Of a stretch of 64,000 nucleotides of DNA, positions 49,305 to 59,423 are shown in pieces (the stretch's first letter is position 1; every line of letters begins with the position of its first letter). The notes beneath the pieces are model-generated. The model was not told the DNA's origin. It did not search any database and saw nothing but the letters and a program-made list of their open reading frames with translations. Origin of the DNA: Sphingomonas sp. PL-96 (GTDB lineage: Bacteria; Pseudomonadota; Alphaproteobacteria; Sphingomonadales; Sphingomonadaceae); the NCBI RefSeq assembly GCF_020707215.1, contig NZ_JAJFET010000004.1, positions 186,001 to 250,000 on the forward strand, given 5' to 3'. The position numbers were made by a program, and so were the translations under genes.

Positions 49305-52091
49305 TTACTTCGCTGCCGTCTGAGTGGGGCCATAGAGGACACTGTTAAAGAGCAGCTTGAAGGTGGAATAGGGCTGCGCGCGCTGGGTTACTTCCGGCCC
49401 CAGCAGATATACGTGCCCCTTTCCCAGCGTCGCGTCCACGATCGCGGTCGTGCCGTTCAGCGTCTTCTGCCCCCAGGCCCAGCCCGACCGCAGCGGATCG
49501 TCGCTCGCGAACCAGGCCACCCGCCGCAGGTTGGCGTCCCCTTGCGCCAGCGCATAGGTGGGGTTGTTGTAGTAGAACACGTCCGCCGTCGCTGGCATGC
49601 CATAGGCGATGGGGTTGGACGGGTCGAACTGCGCCGACAGGATCGATCCGGGAACATAGAATTTGCTGCTCGGCAGCGGCACGGACTTGCCGTCCTTTTG
49701 CTCCGCCAGCTGGTTGGTCACGCCCAGACCGAGCTTTGCACCAAGGGTGGTCGCATTGCCGACGGCGATCACCGTACCACCCGCCCTGGCGAAGCTCGCA
49801 AGTTGCGGGACGGTCTTTTCGTCCGTCAGTTGGCCGAGCATCGGGCGAAACTCGGCGGGGATGTCCTTGGCATCCGGCAGCTTGCGCCGACGGCCGCCCT
49901 CCCGTCCGAACACGTCGCTCTGGAAGACCAGCACGTCATACTTGCCCTTCAGGTTCCCGCGATCGAGTTCCTGGGGATAGACGCGCTTGTACGGGAATTC
50001 GAACTGCTCGAAGATCCAGCGCGTCCAGCCGGAAGCCATCGAGCCGCCATAGACGTCCACCAGCCCGATCCGCACCGGCCGCAGGGCGACGCTCGCTCCC
50101 TCTGGCTTTGCCGCTACCTTATAGGCGTCGATGCCCAGCGAGGCGACGGCCGCTTCCACGATCGCCTTCGACCTGGCCGATGCCGGGATCCACAACGTAC
50201 CAGGCGGCAGCGTACGCCCTTCCACGGTCACGGGAGCGGAAATCCATGAGACCGGCGCCTTGGCTTTCAGCAGGCGGTTGGTGAGGCGGAAGCTGTTGTT
50301 GGTGGCATGGGACACCACATAGCCGGCGTTGCCAGTGCCGATCACATGGCCAGCGGGCGGCGAGGCGATCAGGTCCGGCACCGCAGGCATCTCCGGCGGG
50401 GCCGTGTCGAGCAGCCGGTCGAACTTCACCCCCATCTGCAAGGCAAGCGTGTAGCCCGTGATGTCATAGGGCCGAACCGGCGGTCCGCCGGGATAGGCGA
50501 AGTCATGCGGGTGGTCCTGCGGCTCGAACATGTCGAGGATGTGCGGGCGGAACGCCTGGTCCGCGCGGACGATGTACGAGCCCGCCGGATAGGTTGCGCT
50601 GCCGACGGCGAACGCCGCGTTCGCCTGCTGCACCTCGACGCCGTTCTTGATGAGCGTGTTGAGGAATGCGACCGTCGTCGGCATGTCCCGCTGCGCGTCC
50701 GCCGGCAGCACATAAGCCCGCGGCATGCGCTTGGCGGGGTCGTGCAGGACGGTGTCGAAGAGCTTGCTGGGAACTGTTGCGCTGTCCTCGCCGCCCGCCC
50801 CTTCGGCAAGCCTCGTATCCCCCGGAGCAGCCTCTTGCTTTGCCGCTGCTTCCAGCGCCTCGATCCGCTTGGGCGTCACGATCCAGCTGTCGCGGCTGCC
50901 GTTCGCGATCTGGTCGCGCCCCATGATGTAGCGGTTGTAGAGCACCGTCTCGCGATTACGCGAGGCATAGTCGAGCATGGCCCGGTCGAGCGAGCGGACA
51001 TAGTCGATCGATTGCTGGAAATGCCACGGCTGCGGCGCGATCGGCGCCGCCAGGTCTTCCCGTGCGATCTGGTGCTTGGGCACCAGCGGGATTTCCATCG
51101 GCGTGGGGCTGCCGATGATCTCGGTCAGGATGCCGGGCACATTGTGGAAGTTGGCGATCGTGCGGAGATTGCCGTTGAACCAGGTCGAATAGGGTGCGCC
51201 CGACCGCATCACCGAACCGGGCTTTCCTTCGGCAAGCAGCCGGCCATGCATCGCATAGGCCAGCCCGTTGGTCATGTTGATGACCAACGGTTCGTTGTTG
51301 TAGTTCAGCGGGTCCCGGAACGGTGGGATGAAGACGACGGTTCCTTCCGGTCCGGTCTGATGCTGATTGTAGGCGAGCTGGGGAAACCAGTCCCGGAACA
51401 TCGCCTTGTTGATGTTCGTCGTCTCTGCCTGGGTGACGGCGAAACTGTCGCGGTTGTCGTCGTGACCGACGTAGTGGTGATAGAGGACGGGGATCGTATC
51501 GACCTTGCGCGCCTTGATGTCGGTGGGGCGCATGTACCAGTTCGCGACAAGCTCCAGCCCGTCGGGATTGGCGAAGACGAACAGCGCGATGTCGTCGTTG
51601 AGGAGGCGCAGGGTTTCCGGGTCGTTGCCGGTCAGCAGGTCGTGGATGATCTGGATATGGGCCTGGCCGTTGACCGTCTCGGTCGCATGGACGCCCGCAT
51701 CGATCCACACCATCGCCTTGCCCTGCCGGGCCAGCGCGCGCGCGGACTCGTCGGACAGTCCCTTCGCCAGCGCGAGCCTGCGCGCCACGTCCCGATGCTG
51801 GTCGAGGTTGCGGATGTTCTCCGGTGAGGAAACGACCACCATCCACTGCTCACGGCCTTCCGTCGTCTTGCCGATCGACACCAGCTTGATGCGGTCGCTC
51901 TCTGCGGCGACCTTTTGCAGCCACGCCGTGATGCTGGTGTAGTTGGCCAGGAAGTAATCCGATCCCGGCACGCCTCCGATCACGTCCTTGGGATCGGTGA
52001 TCTGCGCCGTTGTCGGAGGCGCGAGCTGGGCCTGTGCAGGCCCGGCTGCGACGATTGCCAAGATGGTCGTGGCAAGAAGAAGACCGCGCAT
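49305..52091 (-). CDS. Exported M14 family zinc carboxypeptidase, large form
   Basis: A 928-residue protein with a signal peptide (1 to about 21, ending AQAQ). The N-terminal M14 domain (about 45-380) shows the zinc motif DAGVHATE (HxxE, about 130), NPDGLELV, QAETTNINKAMF and a late ILTEIIGSP that may carry the catalytic Glu. The remainder (about 400-928) contains beta-rich and GATase-like segments such as VRIGLVDVYGGSMASGW, typical of the large bacterial M14 group. ATG 52091 has GGGGAAAG upstream. It follows the TonB receptor by 92 bases. Confidence 0.9.
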   Translation of the reverse strand: MRGLLLATTILAIVAAGPAQAQLAPPTTAQITDPKDVIGGVPGSDYFLANYTSITAWLQKVAAESDRIKLVSIGKTTEGREQWMVVVSSPENIRNLDQHRDVARRLALAKGLSDESARALARQGKAMVWIDAGVHATETVNGQAHIQIIHDLLTGNDPETLRLLNDDIALFVFANPDGLELVANWYMRPTDIKARKVDTIPVLYHHYVGHDDNRDSFAVTQAETTNINKAMFRDWFPQLAYNQHQTGPEGTVVFIPPFRDPLNYNNEPLVINMTNGLAYAMHGRLLAEGKPGSVMRSGAPYSTWFNGNLRTIANFHNVPGILTEIIGSPTPMEIPLVPKHQIAREDLAAPIAPQPWHFQQSIDYVRSLDRAMLDYASRNRETVLYNRYIMGRDQIANGSRDSWIVTPKRIEALEAAAKQEAAPGDTRLAEGAGGEDSATVPSKLFDTVLHDPAKRMPRAYVLPADAQRDMPTTVAFLNTLIKNGVEVQQANAAFAVGSATYPAGSYIVRADQAFRPHILDMFEPQDHPHDFAYPGGPPVRPYDITGYTLALQMGVKFDRLLDTAPPEMPAVPDLIASPPAGHVIGTGNAGYVVSHATNNSFRLTNRLLKAKAPVSWISAPVTVEGRTLPPGTLWIPASARSKAIVEAAVASLGIDAYKVAAKPEGASVALRPVRIGLVDVYGGSMASGWTRWIFEQFEFPYKRVYPQELDRGNLKGKYDVLVFQSDVFGREGGRRRKLPDAKDIPAEFRPMLGQLTDEKTVPQLASFARAGGTVIAVGNATTLGAKLGLGVTNQLAEQKDGKSVPLPSSKFYVPGSILSAQFDPSNPIAYGMPATADVFYYNNPTYALAQGDANLRRVAWFASDDPLRSGWAWGQKTLNGTTAIVDATLGKGHVYLLGPEVTQRAQPYSTFKLLFNSVLYGPTQTAAK

Positions 52092-52183
52092 TTCTTTCCC
52101 CTTTCGAAGGCCATAACGATGGCCTGCAGTGCGCATGCCGCGCAGCACGTCTCGTGGAATCCGGTTCATGCCCATGCGGATCG

Positions 52184-55100
52184 TCAGCCCAGATCGAACC
52201 GCAGGCCCAGCCGGAACGTCCGGCCCAGAAAGTCGTAGAGCGACCGGTTCGTGCCGGGATCGGGGCTCGACGTGTCCGACGGACCGCTGCCCACCAGCGC
52301 CGGATCGCGATTGAAGAGGTTCCCCACCTGGAGGAAGAACTCCGTATTCGCGGCGGCGATCTTCACCTTCTGGGAGATATAGGCGTCCACATAGAAGGCA
52401 CCCGGCAGATGGTTGTCGGAGATCGTCCGGTTCAAGGCGGTGGAGGCCGGGCAGTCGCTGTCACATTCGATGTAGGCGTTGCTGTAGACGCCCGAACTGA
52501 AGCCGCGTCCGGTCAGCTGAACCGTAAGGTCGTCGATGCTGTAATTGGCCGTGACCCGGAACTTCCACTTCGGAAGTGCGCCGCTGTTCTGACCGACGAC
52601 GTTGGTCGGCGGCTGCGTTCCGTTGTCGGCCCGGCGATCGATGTTCCGGGTAGCCAGCGCGCGCAGCGACAGCGTGCCGGGCAGCCCTTCCGAAATACGG
52701 TCCAGCGGTGTCTGGTAGCTGGCCTCCACGTCGACGCCGCGGCTGCGCTCTTGAACATAGTTGAAGTTGGACGTGTAGACCCAGATGTCGCCGAGGTCTG
52801 AAATGGCGCCCGGGCCGGTCGTACGGTCCCAGCCATCGCCATAGGCATAGGTCGGTGCCGCCACGTTGCTCTGGGTTGCCAATGCGATCTGGCGGCAGAG
52901 ATCCTCATTGCCCTCAAAGCAGCGGTCGACGATCTGCTGCGCGCTCAGCGAACCGATCGCGCCCTTGATCCGGATATCGTAATAGTCGACCGACAGGCCG
53001 AAGCCGGGCAGGAACGAAGGCTGGTACACCAGGCCAACGTCCCAGGTATCCGCCTTTTCGGGCCGAAGGTTGAGGTTGCCCTGCGGCACACCCCGGTATC
53101 GCGCCGAGTTGCCGGTCCAGGGGTTGAGCAGCGAGTTGGTGTTGCCGCCGCCAGACTGGAACAGCTCGGAAAGGTTCGGCGCGCGAATGTCGCGGGACCG
53201 CACGGCCCGCAGGCGCAGGTCGCTGATGGGGCTCCAGGTGAAGCCCGCCTTCCACGTCACGACCTCCCCTGCCTGGCTGTAGCTCGTCAGGCGGGCGGCG
53301 CCGTTGAAGTCGAGCTTGAAGGGCAGCGAGATGAGCGTCTCGATATAGCCCTCGGTGACGTCATAGTGACCCGCCACCTGTTCGTTGGTCGGGAAGTTGC
53401 CACTGTACCACCCGCTTTGCGCGAACTCGGGCGTATATGCGGAGGTTTCCTCGCGGCGATGCTCGACACCAAAGGCCAGCCCGATCGGCTTCAGCCAGGG
53501 ATTGTCGATATCCGTGCTGACGTTCAACGCGGCAACGTCCTGCTGGAACCGCGTCCTGGTCCAAGGATTGCCCATGATATAGTTCACGGCATCCGCCGAG
53601 TTCACGCCGATGCCGAAGCTGTTGAACGGCACGCATCCCTGGGCGAGCGGGTCGGTGCTGCCGGTCTGCGTCACCCGGCAGACGATCGCCGTATGATCCG
53701 CGTTCCAGACCGCGTCCCGTGCGTACGCCAGCTTCGTGCGGTTGGGGGAAGTCAGCTCGATACGGTTTTCGGTGACACCGTGCTGATAATAGCCGTCCCA
53801 CTTCCAGTTCGTGTCGAACAGATTGAAATGACCCTCGGCACCGATCAGGTAGCGCTGCACTTCGCGGGTGTTGTCGCTCTGTCGCGTGGGATAGTCCGCG
53901 TTGAACGAGCCGAGAGTCAGTCCGGTGCTTGCGAGGCTTGGATATTGGGCGAGCAAGGCTGCGGGAATGAACGCGTTGTCGCCCCGGATCGTGATATTGC
54001 CCCGGTCGGTCTGGCGCCCTCCCCAGTTCAGGCCGCGCGTGCGGTTATAGGAGGCCTCTGCGAACACCTCGACGGCATCGCTGATCTCGTAGCTCAGCCG
54101 CCCGTACACGCTCCGCAGGCGCTCGCCCGGTTGCAGCGACGTACCATCGATATGCTGGCTTTCGCGCCAGTCGCCGCCGATCGTCCACTCCCCGTTGCCG
54201 GCCGGGTTGTAGTTGTCGCCATAGTCGTAGCGGTTGATCGTGCCGCCCTGGCCGAAATACACGCCGCGCGCCGGACCGCTCACGACGATGCCGCCGCCGG
54301 TAACACTGTTCAGGCCCGCCTGCGTGGACGGCATATACTGGGGCTGCCCGTTCCCCGGGACATAGGCGGGGTTCTGGGTCATATACATGCCCTTTTCCGC
54401 CCAGCGCCTGGGTACGCCCCGAACGCCCTCCCGCTGGAGATAGGTCCCGCTGACCAGCAGATGCCCGCGGCCACCTGCAAACGGCGTGCCGGCGGTCAGG
54501 GTCGCACGATAATTGTCGTCGTCGCCATAGGTCGTCTGGCCGTAGCTCAGGTCGCCCTTGATGCCGGTATACTCCTTGTCGAGGATATAGTTGACGACGC
54601 CCGCCACCGCGTCGGAGCCATAGGCAGCGGAGGCACCGCCCGTGACGATCTCGACGCTCTTCACCAGCCCCTGTGGAATGGTGTTGATGTCGACCGTACC
54701 GTCCGTCGCCGAAGCGACTGACCGACGGCCGTCAAGCAGCACCAGCGTGCGATTGCTTCCCAGGCCGCGCAGGTTCACCGTGTTGAGACCGGCCGCACCA
54801 CTGGCAAGCGACCGATTGCTGTTGGCGGGCGTGATGCTGCCCGCGACAGACGGAAGCTGGTTGACGAAGTCGGCGAGATTGGCAGGCGAGTTCGCCTGCA
54901 GTTCCTGCGTGCTGATCACCGTTACGGGCGTGGGCGTATCGTAGCCATTGCGGCTGATGCGGGAGCCGGTGACCACGATGTCTCCGGATCCGGTTGGCGG
55001 AGCGGAAAGTTCAGGCGCTGTTTCCGGCGAGGTGATGACCGGGGCTGCGTCCTGGGCATATGCGTCGGGCGCCGTGGAGATCAGCAACCCCGTGACCAAG

Positions 55101-55255
55101 GCGGCCCAGCTCACCGTCTGGCGAATAGCTGGCGGACATCGAAACGTCCCGCGGGAGGCGAGAACGTGATTCACATAGCTTGCCGACGCCCTCTTGTGAG
55201 CCTCCCCGACCGAGAGTGACGTCACTGCATAACTTGCCCGTCTGGACCCGCTCAT
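52184..55255 (-). CDS. TonB-dependent outer-membrane receptor, probable peptide uptake
   Basis: A 1023-residue receptor. The plug (about 90-230) begins GDIVVTGSRISRNGYDTPTPV and includes LRGLGSNRTLVLLDGRR and GGASAAYGSDAVAGVVNYIL. The barrel ends GRTFRLGLRFDLG. ATG 55255 has GGGGGATAAGG just upstream. The hydrophobic signal then lies unusually far in (about 47-68, AALVTGLLISTAPDAYAQ), after a roughly 45-residue leader; an internal GTG (55174) would shorten this. The genes behind it code for exported peptidases, so peptides are the likely cargo. A sigma-70-like promoter precedes it. Confidence 0.93.
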   Translation of the reverse strand: MSGSRRASYAVTSLSVGEAHKRASASYVNHVLASRGTFRCPPAIRQTVSWAALVTGLLISTAPDAYAQDAAPVITSPETAPELSAPPTGSGDIVVTGSRISRNGYDTPTPVTVISTQELQANSPANLADFVNQLPSVAGSITPANSNRSLASGAAGLNTVNLRGLGSNRTLVLLDGRRSVASATDGTVDINTIPQGLVKSVEIVTGGASAAYGSDAVAGVVNYILDKEYTGIKGDLSYGQTTYGDDDNYRATLTAGTPFAGGRGHLLVSGTYLQREGVRGVPRRWAEKGMYMTQNPAYVPGNGQPQYMPSTQAGLNSVTGGGIVVSGPARGVYFGQGGTINRYDYGDNYNPAGNGEWTIGGDWRESQHIDGTSLQPGERLRSVYGRLSYEISDAVEVFAEASYNRTRGLNWGGRQTDRGNITIRGDNAFIPAALLAQYPSLASTGLTLGSFNADYPTRQSDNTREVQRYLIGAEGHFNLFDTNWKWDGYYQHGVTENRIELTSPNRTKLAYARDAVWNADHTAIVCRVTQTGSTDPLAQGCVPFNSFGIGVNSADAVNYIMGNPWTRTRFQQDVAALNVSTDIDNPWLKPIGLAFGVEHRREETSAYTPEFAQSGWYSGNFPTNEQVAGHYDVTEGYIETLISLPFKLDFNGAARLTSYSQAGEVVTWKAGFTWSPISDLRLRAVRSRDIRAPNLSELFQSGGGNTNSLLNPWTGNSARYRGVPQGNLNLRPEKADTWDVGLVYQPSFLPGFGLSVDYYDIRIKGAIGSLSAQQIVDRCFEGNEDLCRQIALATQSNVAAPTYAYGDGWDRTTGPGAISDLGDIWVYTSNFNYVQERSRGVDVEASYQTPLDRISEGLPGTLSLRALATRNIDRRADNGTQPPTNVVGQNSGALPKWKFRVTANYSIDDLTVQLTGRGFSSGVYSNAYIECDSDCPASTALNRTISDNHLPGAFYVDAYISQKVKIAAANTEFFLQVGNLFNRDPALVGSGPSDTSSPDPGTNRSLYDFLGRTFRLGLRFDLG

Positions 55256-55285
55256 CCTTATCCCCCTAATACCTACTTACCTGCT

Positions 55286-55313
55286 AGGGTATTCGGAGCC
55301 GCGCTTCGGTCAA
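55286..55313 (-). promoter_or_regulatory. Sigma-70-like promoter of the receptor-peptidase operon
   Basis: Read on the minus strand: TTGACC (55313-55308), 16 bases, TACCCT (55291-55286), 31 bases before ATG 55255. The fit to -35 is strong and to -10 fair. Confidence 0.5.
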
Positions 55314-55479
55314 CCCGGCTGCGGCGGGTTTGGGAGATAGAAAACCGTCGGGCGTCTAAATGCTGTCTATGTCGGGCTGTGAAGCAGGCCGTTGACCGGA
55401 TGGTTCAGCCAAGACCACCACGACTGCTCGCGCTCACCAGCTCGAGCGCATTGCTTAGCCGGTAGCCAGCCGCTTTCCG

Positions 55480-55702
55480 AAGATCCTGCTACAGCGACTG
55501 CTGGATCGAAACATGCGCTCGCTGCGCTCCTCGCGGGAACTGGGCGCTCATGCTGGCCGAGTTGTTTCGGCGCGAGGCGGCATCTCCTTTCGTGTCGTCC
55601 TCGTCTCGACAGCAGGCCTTCAACGTTCGGCGGCGGCAACGGGACGCACACGTACATCAGCGCTACCCGCCGGATCACTTCCGGCGAGGAGTTGAAGTAG
55701 CG
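55480..55702 (-). pseudogene. Decayed IS6-family-like transposase remnant
   Basis: Reading the minus strand from 55702, the frame gives RYFNSSPEVIRRVALMYV and then VPLPPPNVEGLLSRRG. This closely matches the N-terminal helix-turn-helix region of IS6-type DDE transposases (YFNSSPEVIR..V..MYVRFPLSLRNVEDLL). No start codon precedes it. After SRRG the frame is lost, though bases down to about 55480 still resemble the next part (the region for NRFGP and RMRG). No inverted repeats or catalytic DDE remain. Family call from recall, not from a search. Confidence 0.6.
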
Positions 55703-55722
55703 AGACGGGCCAGCGGACGTGT

Positions 55723-55752
55723 GCGGGCGGGGCATCCATCCGCCCCACCCGC
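55723..55752 (-). terminator. Hairpin after the cytochrome c gene
   Basis: GCGGGCGGGGC (55723-55733) pairs with GCCCCACCCGC (55742-55752) with one G-T pair and an 8-base loop. It starts 13 bases after the minus-strand stop. No T-run; probable transcript end of the molybdenum hydroxylase operon. Confidence 0.5.
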
Positions 55753-55764
55753 AGGGCTTCGAAG

Positions 55765-57087
55765 CTATTCGCCTTCGCGCCGCGCCTTGGCGACGCGCTC
55801 CGGCGTCACCGTAGCCGCCTTGCCGCCGAAGTGGCCGAGCACATAATTCGCCACTGCCGCGATCTCCGCGTCGTTGTAGGCGCGGCCGAACGAGGGCATC
55901 GACGCTCCGCCCTGGGGCGTGGAGATCTCCGACCCGTGCAGAATGACCTGCACCAGGTTGGTCGCCTCGGGATCGTTCACCGTCTGGGCACCGCGCAGCG
56001 CGCCATAGGGGCTGTGCAGTCCGGAGCCGTCCCAGCCATGGCAGCTGGCGCACGCGCCCTCGAAGATCCGCAGCCCCATCGCGTCCGGGCCGACTTCCGC
56101 TCGCACGGGTGCGAACGCAGTGGAGGCGGTCATGAGCGGCGGGTTGGGATTGATCTTCGATCCCGGTGTGCCGGGCTTGGCGGGAATGGTCTTCAGATAC
56201 ACCGCCATCGCGCGCAGGTCCTGCGGGGTCAGGCGGCTGAGGCTCAGGCTCACCGCCTCACCCATCGATCCGGCCGCCGCCCCGCGGCCCGGCGTATGCC
56301 CGGTCGCCAGGTAGCGCGTGAGCTCGTCCACCGACCAGTCCCCGATGCCGGTCTCCGGATCGCTGGTGAGGTTGTACGCCTTCCACCCCTGGGTCGTGGC
56401 ACCCGCGAACTTCTGCCCGCTCTTCAGGCCGAACAGCAGGTTGCGCGGCGTATGGCACTCCGCACAATGGCCCGCGCCCTCGACCAGATAGGCGCCCCGG
56501 TTCCATTCCGCCGACTGGTTCGGGTCCGGCCGGAGCGGCTGTTTGGGCATGAACAGCAGCTTCCACGCCCGCATCAGATAGCGCTGGTTGAACGGGAAGG
56601 AGAGCTGGTTGACTGCCACCGCCTGGTTCACCGGCCGCAGCGTGTTGAGATACGCGCGGATCGCGAGCACGTCGTCGGTGCTCATGTGGGTATAGGCGGT
56701 ATACGGAAACGCCGGATACAGCTGCTGCCCGTCGTTGCGTACGCCATGCCTCACCGCGCGCACGAACTCCGCATCGCTCCACGCGCCGATGCCGTTCTTC
56801 GGATCGGGCGTGATGTTGGACGAATAGATCGTGCCGAACGGCAGCTTGAACGCGAGGCCGCCGGCAAAGGGCTCGCCGTTCGGGGTCGAGTGGCAGGCGA
56901 CGCAGTCGGCAGCGGTCGCGAGATAGCGGCCCTTTTCGACCAGCGCGCGGCCGGTCGGCTGGCCGGGGCTCGGTGCCACCGCCTCCAGCTTTGCGGGCCA
57001 CGCGAAAAAGGCGATCGCCGCGACCAGCAGGAGACTGGCGACGATCAGCGCGATCAGGCCGAAGCGCTTCAAGCGAGAGCCCTTCAT
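55765..57087 (-). CDS. Membrane-anchored triheme cytochrome c, dehydrogenase electron acceptor
   Basis: A 440-residue protein with an N-terminal membrane anchor (about 9-30) and three CxxCH heme sites: CVACH (62-66), CAECH (about 210) and CASCH (about 348). This is the layout of the cytochrome subunit of periplasmic alcohol/aldehyde dehydrogenases and related molybdenum hydroxylases. It should pass electrons from the Mo/2Fe-2S subunits encoded directly upstream to ubiquinone or an oxidase. Its ATG overlaps the stop of the Mo subunit gene (ATGA), with GGAGG immediately ahead. Confidence 0.93.
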   Translation of the reverse strand: MKGSRLKRFGLIALIVASLLLVAAIAFFAWPAKLEAVAPSPGQPTGRALVEKGRYLATAADCVACHSTPNGEPFAGGLAFKLPFGTIYSSNITPDPKNGIGAWSDAEFVRAVRHGVRNDGQQLYPAFPYTAYTHMSTDDVLAIRAYLNTLRPVNQAVAVNQLSFPFNQRYLMRAWKLLFMPKQPLRPDPNQSAEWNRGAYLVEGAGHCAECHTPRNLLFGLKSGQKFAGATTQGWKAYNLTSDPETGIGDWSVDELTRYLATGHTPGRGAAAGSMGEAVSLSLSRLTPQDLRAMAVYLKTIPAKPGTPGSKINPNPPLMTASTAFAPVRAEVGPDAMGLRIFEGACASCHGWDGSGLHSPYGALRGAQTVNDPEATNLVQVILHGSEISTPQGGASMPSFGRAYNDAEIAAVANYVLGHFGGKAATVTPERVAKARREGE

Positions 57088-59423
57088 GCCTCCGCTCCCT
57101 TGTCACCACTCCAGGCGAGCGCGGCCGCGCCCAGGCCGAGCGCCAACGCCGGCGGGGCGATCACGCGCTTGCCTGCGTCTTTCTCCATCAATGCCCCATA
57201 ATCGATCGGCAGCCGCCGCAGCCGCACGCCGGTCGCCGCAAAGATCGCGTTGGCGAGCGCGGGGGCGGCAGAGACGGTCCCCGCCTCGCCCACGCCGCCC
57301 GGATCCTCGGTGCTCTGGACGATGTGCACCTCGATGGGCGGCGTCTCGTTGATGCGCAGCTGGCGATAGTCGTTGAAATTGCTCTGCTCGACCTGTCCTT
57401 CCTGGATGGTCACCGCATTGTAGAGCGCCGCCGACATGCCGAACAACACCCCGCCCTCGATCTGGGCCTGGACGCTGTTGGGGTTCACCGTCTGGCCGCA
57501 GTCGATCGCCGCCACCAGCCGCCGCAGCTGCACTTCGCCCGCGGGCGTCACATGCACCTCGCACACCAGCGCCAGATGGCTGCCGAAGCTGTCGTGCAGC
57601 GACACCCCGCGACCCGTGCGCGGCGGAAGCGGCGTGCCCCAGCCGGCACGGCGCGCCGCGATGTCCAACACCCGGCGCGAGCGCGGATTGTCCTTCAGCA
57701 TCGCCCGCCGGTAATCGACCGGGTCTCGACCGACCGAATGCGCGCATTCGTCCAGGAAGCTCTCGACCACATAGACGTTGTGGGCGGGGCCCACGCCGCG
57801 CCACCAGTTGACCTTGATCGGGGGATCGCGCCGGACCCAGTCCACCCGCACCGCCGGGATCGAATAGGGCGTCCGATCCGCGCCTTCGACTGCGTCGGTG
57901 TCGAGGGTTCCGTCCGGAAGGCCGGTCGGCAAATAGCTGCCCAGCACCGACCCGCCCGTGATCCGGTCGGTCAGCACCACCGGCAGGCCGTTCGGCCCCA
58001 AGCCGGCGGCGATGCGGTCGTAATAGGCCGGGCGGAACAGGTCGTGGCGGATGTCCTGCTCGCGCGTCTGGATGACCTTCAACGGATAGGGAACCTGGCG
58101 GGCGAACTGCACCGCCTGCACCACGCTTTCGGCAACCAGCCGCCGGCCGAAGCCCCCGCCGATCAGGTGGTTGTGCACCATCACCTGCTCGGGCGGGATG
58201 CCCAGCGTCTTGGCGGCGGCGCCCTGCACCGCGGTGGGCGCCTGCGTGCCCACCCAGATGTCGCAGCCGTCGGGGCGGACATGCACCGTGGTGTTCATCG
58301 GCTCCATGGTGGCGTGCGCCAGGAACGGCAGCTCGTACACCGCCTCCACCCGGCTGTGCGCATCGTCCATCGCCTTGTCGGCGTCGCCCAGCTCGCGCCC
58401 CAGGATCGGCTTGCCGTTTTCGGAAGCGTGCTTCAGGTCGGCAAAGATCCGCTCCGTCGACACTTTCTCGTGCCCGGCGAAGTCCCAGCGCAGATCGAGC
58501 TGCTCCAGCCCCTTCTTCGCCGCCCAGAAGTGGTCGGCAACCACGGCCACCGCATTGTCGATGCGCAACACGTCAACCACGCCCGGCACGTTGCGCGCGC
58601 CGCGGTCCTCCATCGACCGGAGCCGCCCGCCTTGCGCCGGGCAGATCTCGATGGCGGCGATCTTCATCTCCGGCACCTTCACGTCGATGCCGAACACCGC
58701 GGTGCCATTGACCTTGGACGGCGTGTCTACCCGCTGCAGCGAGCGGCCGATCAGCTTGAACTGGCCGGGCTTCTTGAGCGGCACGTCCTTGGGCACCGGC
58801 TGGCTTCGCACCGCCTGCACCAGCGCGCCATAGGGCAGCGACTGGCCGTTCGCCCGGCAATAGACGCGGCCCTGGTCGGCAAAGCATGTGTCGGGCGCGA
58901 CGTTCCAGCGCTGCGCCGCGGCGGCGATCAGCATGGTGCGCGCAGCCGCGCCCGCCTGGCGCAGCGGCCCCCAGGCCCCACGGGTGGAGGTGGATCCGCC
59001 GGTCGCCTGGCTCTTGAGGATCGGCTGGCTGTAGAGCAGCTCATTCGGCGGCGCGGGCACTACCTCGACCTGGTCGAGGGTGACTTCCAGCTCCTCCGAC
59101 AGCAGCATCGCCTCGCCCGTGTAGATCCCTTGGCCCATCTCGGTGGACGGGATGATGAAGGTGATCTTGCCCTCGGACGGAATGCGGATGAAGCCGCCCG
59201 GCGCAAAGCCGTTGAAGGCCGCGCCGCTTTCCGGGCCACCCGGCGTGATCGCGCGCAGCGACGGCTCCTCGCCCTGGCTCTGCGCGGCAGCCTTGCCCGC
59301 GCGCGCCAGCACCGCAAAGCCGAACATGAAGGTCCCGGCCTTCAGGAACCGACGGCGCGAGGCGACGCTCAGGTCTTCGGGTTGCAGCACGCCATAGGCT
59401 GGCCGGCCGATCGGCCCGTGCAT
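57084..59423 (-). CDS. Molybdopterin-binding subunit of a xanthine dehydrogenase-family (IorB-like) hydroxylase
   Basis: A 779-residue catalytic subunit. A twin-arginine signal (SRRRFLKAGTFMFGFAVLA, about 22-40) shows export of the folded enzyme with its small subunit. Domain signatures include GEMxxGxG-like STEMGQGIYTGEAMLLSEE, HNHLIGGGFGRRL and the late VGEAGTVSAAPALANAIFAA carrying the active-site Glu of the family. Its nearest described relatives are isoquinoline 1-oxidoreductase beta and aldehyde dehydrogenase large chains; the substrate, an aldehyde or N-heterocycle, is not determined. ATG 59423 overlaps the small-subunit stop (TGATG), which fixes the start inside a longer frame. Confidence 0.93.
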   Translation of the reverse strand: MHGPIGRPAYGVLQPEDLSVASRRRFLKAGTFMFGFAVLARAGKAAAQSQGEEPSLRAITPGGPESGAAFNGFAPGGFIRIPSEGKITFIIPSTEMGQGIYTGEAMLLSEELEVTLDQVEVVPAPPNELLYSQPILKSQATGGSTSTRGAWGPLRQAGAAARTMLIAAAAQRWNVAPDTCFADQGRVYCRANGQSLPYGALVQAVRSQPVPKDVPLKKPGQFKLIGRSLQRVDTPSKVNGTAVFGIDVKVPEMKIAAIEICPAQGGRLRSMEDRGARNVPGVVDVLRIDNAVAVVADHFWAAKKGLEQLDLRWDFAGHEKVSTERIFADLKHASENGKPILGRELGDADKAMDDAHSRVEAVYELPFLAHATMEPMNTTVHVRPDGCDIWVGTQAPTAVQGAAAKTLGIPPEQVMVHNHLIGGGFGRRLVAESVVQAVQFARQVPYPLKVIQTREQDIRHDLFRPAYYDRIAAGLGPNGLPVVLTDRITGGSVLGSYLPTGLPDGTLDTDAVEGADRTPYSIPAVRVDWVRRDPPIKVNWWRGVGPAHNVYVVESFLDECAHSVGRDPVDYRRAMLKDNPRSRRVLDIAARRAGWGTPLPPRTGRGVSLHDSFGSHLALVCEVHVTPAGEVQLRRLVAAIDCGQTVNPNSVQAQIEGGVLFGMSAALYNAVTIQEGQVEQSNFNDYRQLRINETPPIEVHIVQSTEDPGGVGEAGTVSAAPALANAIFAATGVRLRRLPIDYGALMEKDAGKRVIAPPALALGLGAAALAWSGDKGAEA

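Noticed and set aside
47888..49348. 486-codon plus-strand frame opposite the M20 peptidase
   Set aside because: Antisense shadow; the M20 metal motifs and signal peptide are on the minus strand.
55367..56053. 228-codon minus-strand frame as one gene
   Set aside because: Its first part is a shifted reading of the cytochrome c end and its middle is the transposase remnant; no single product.
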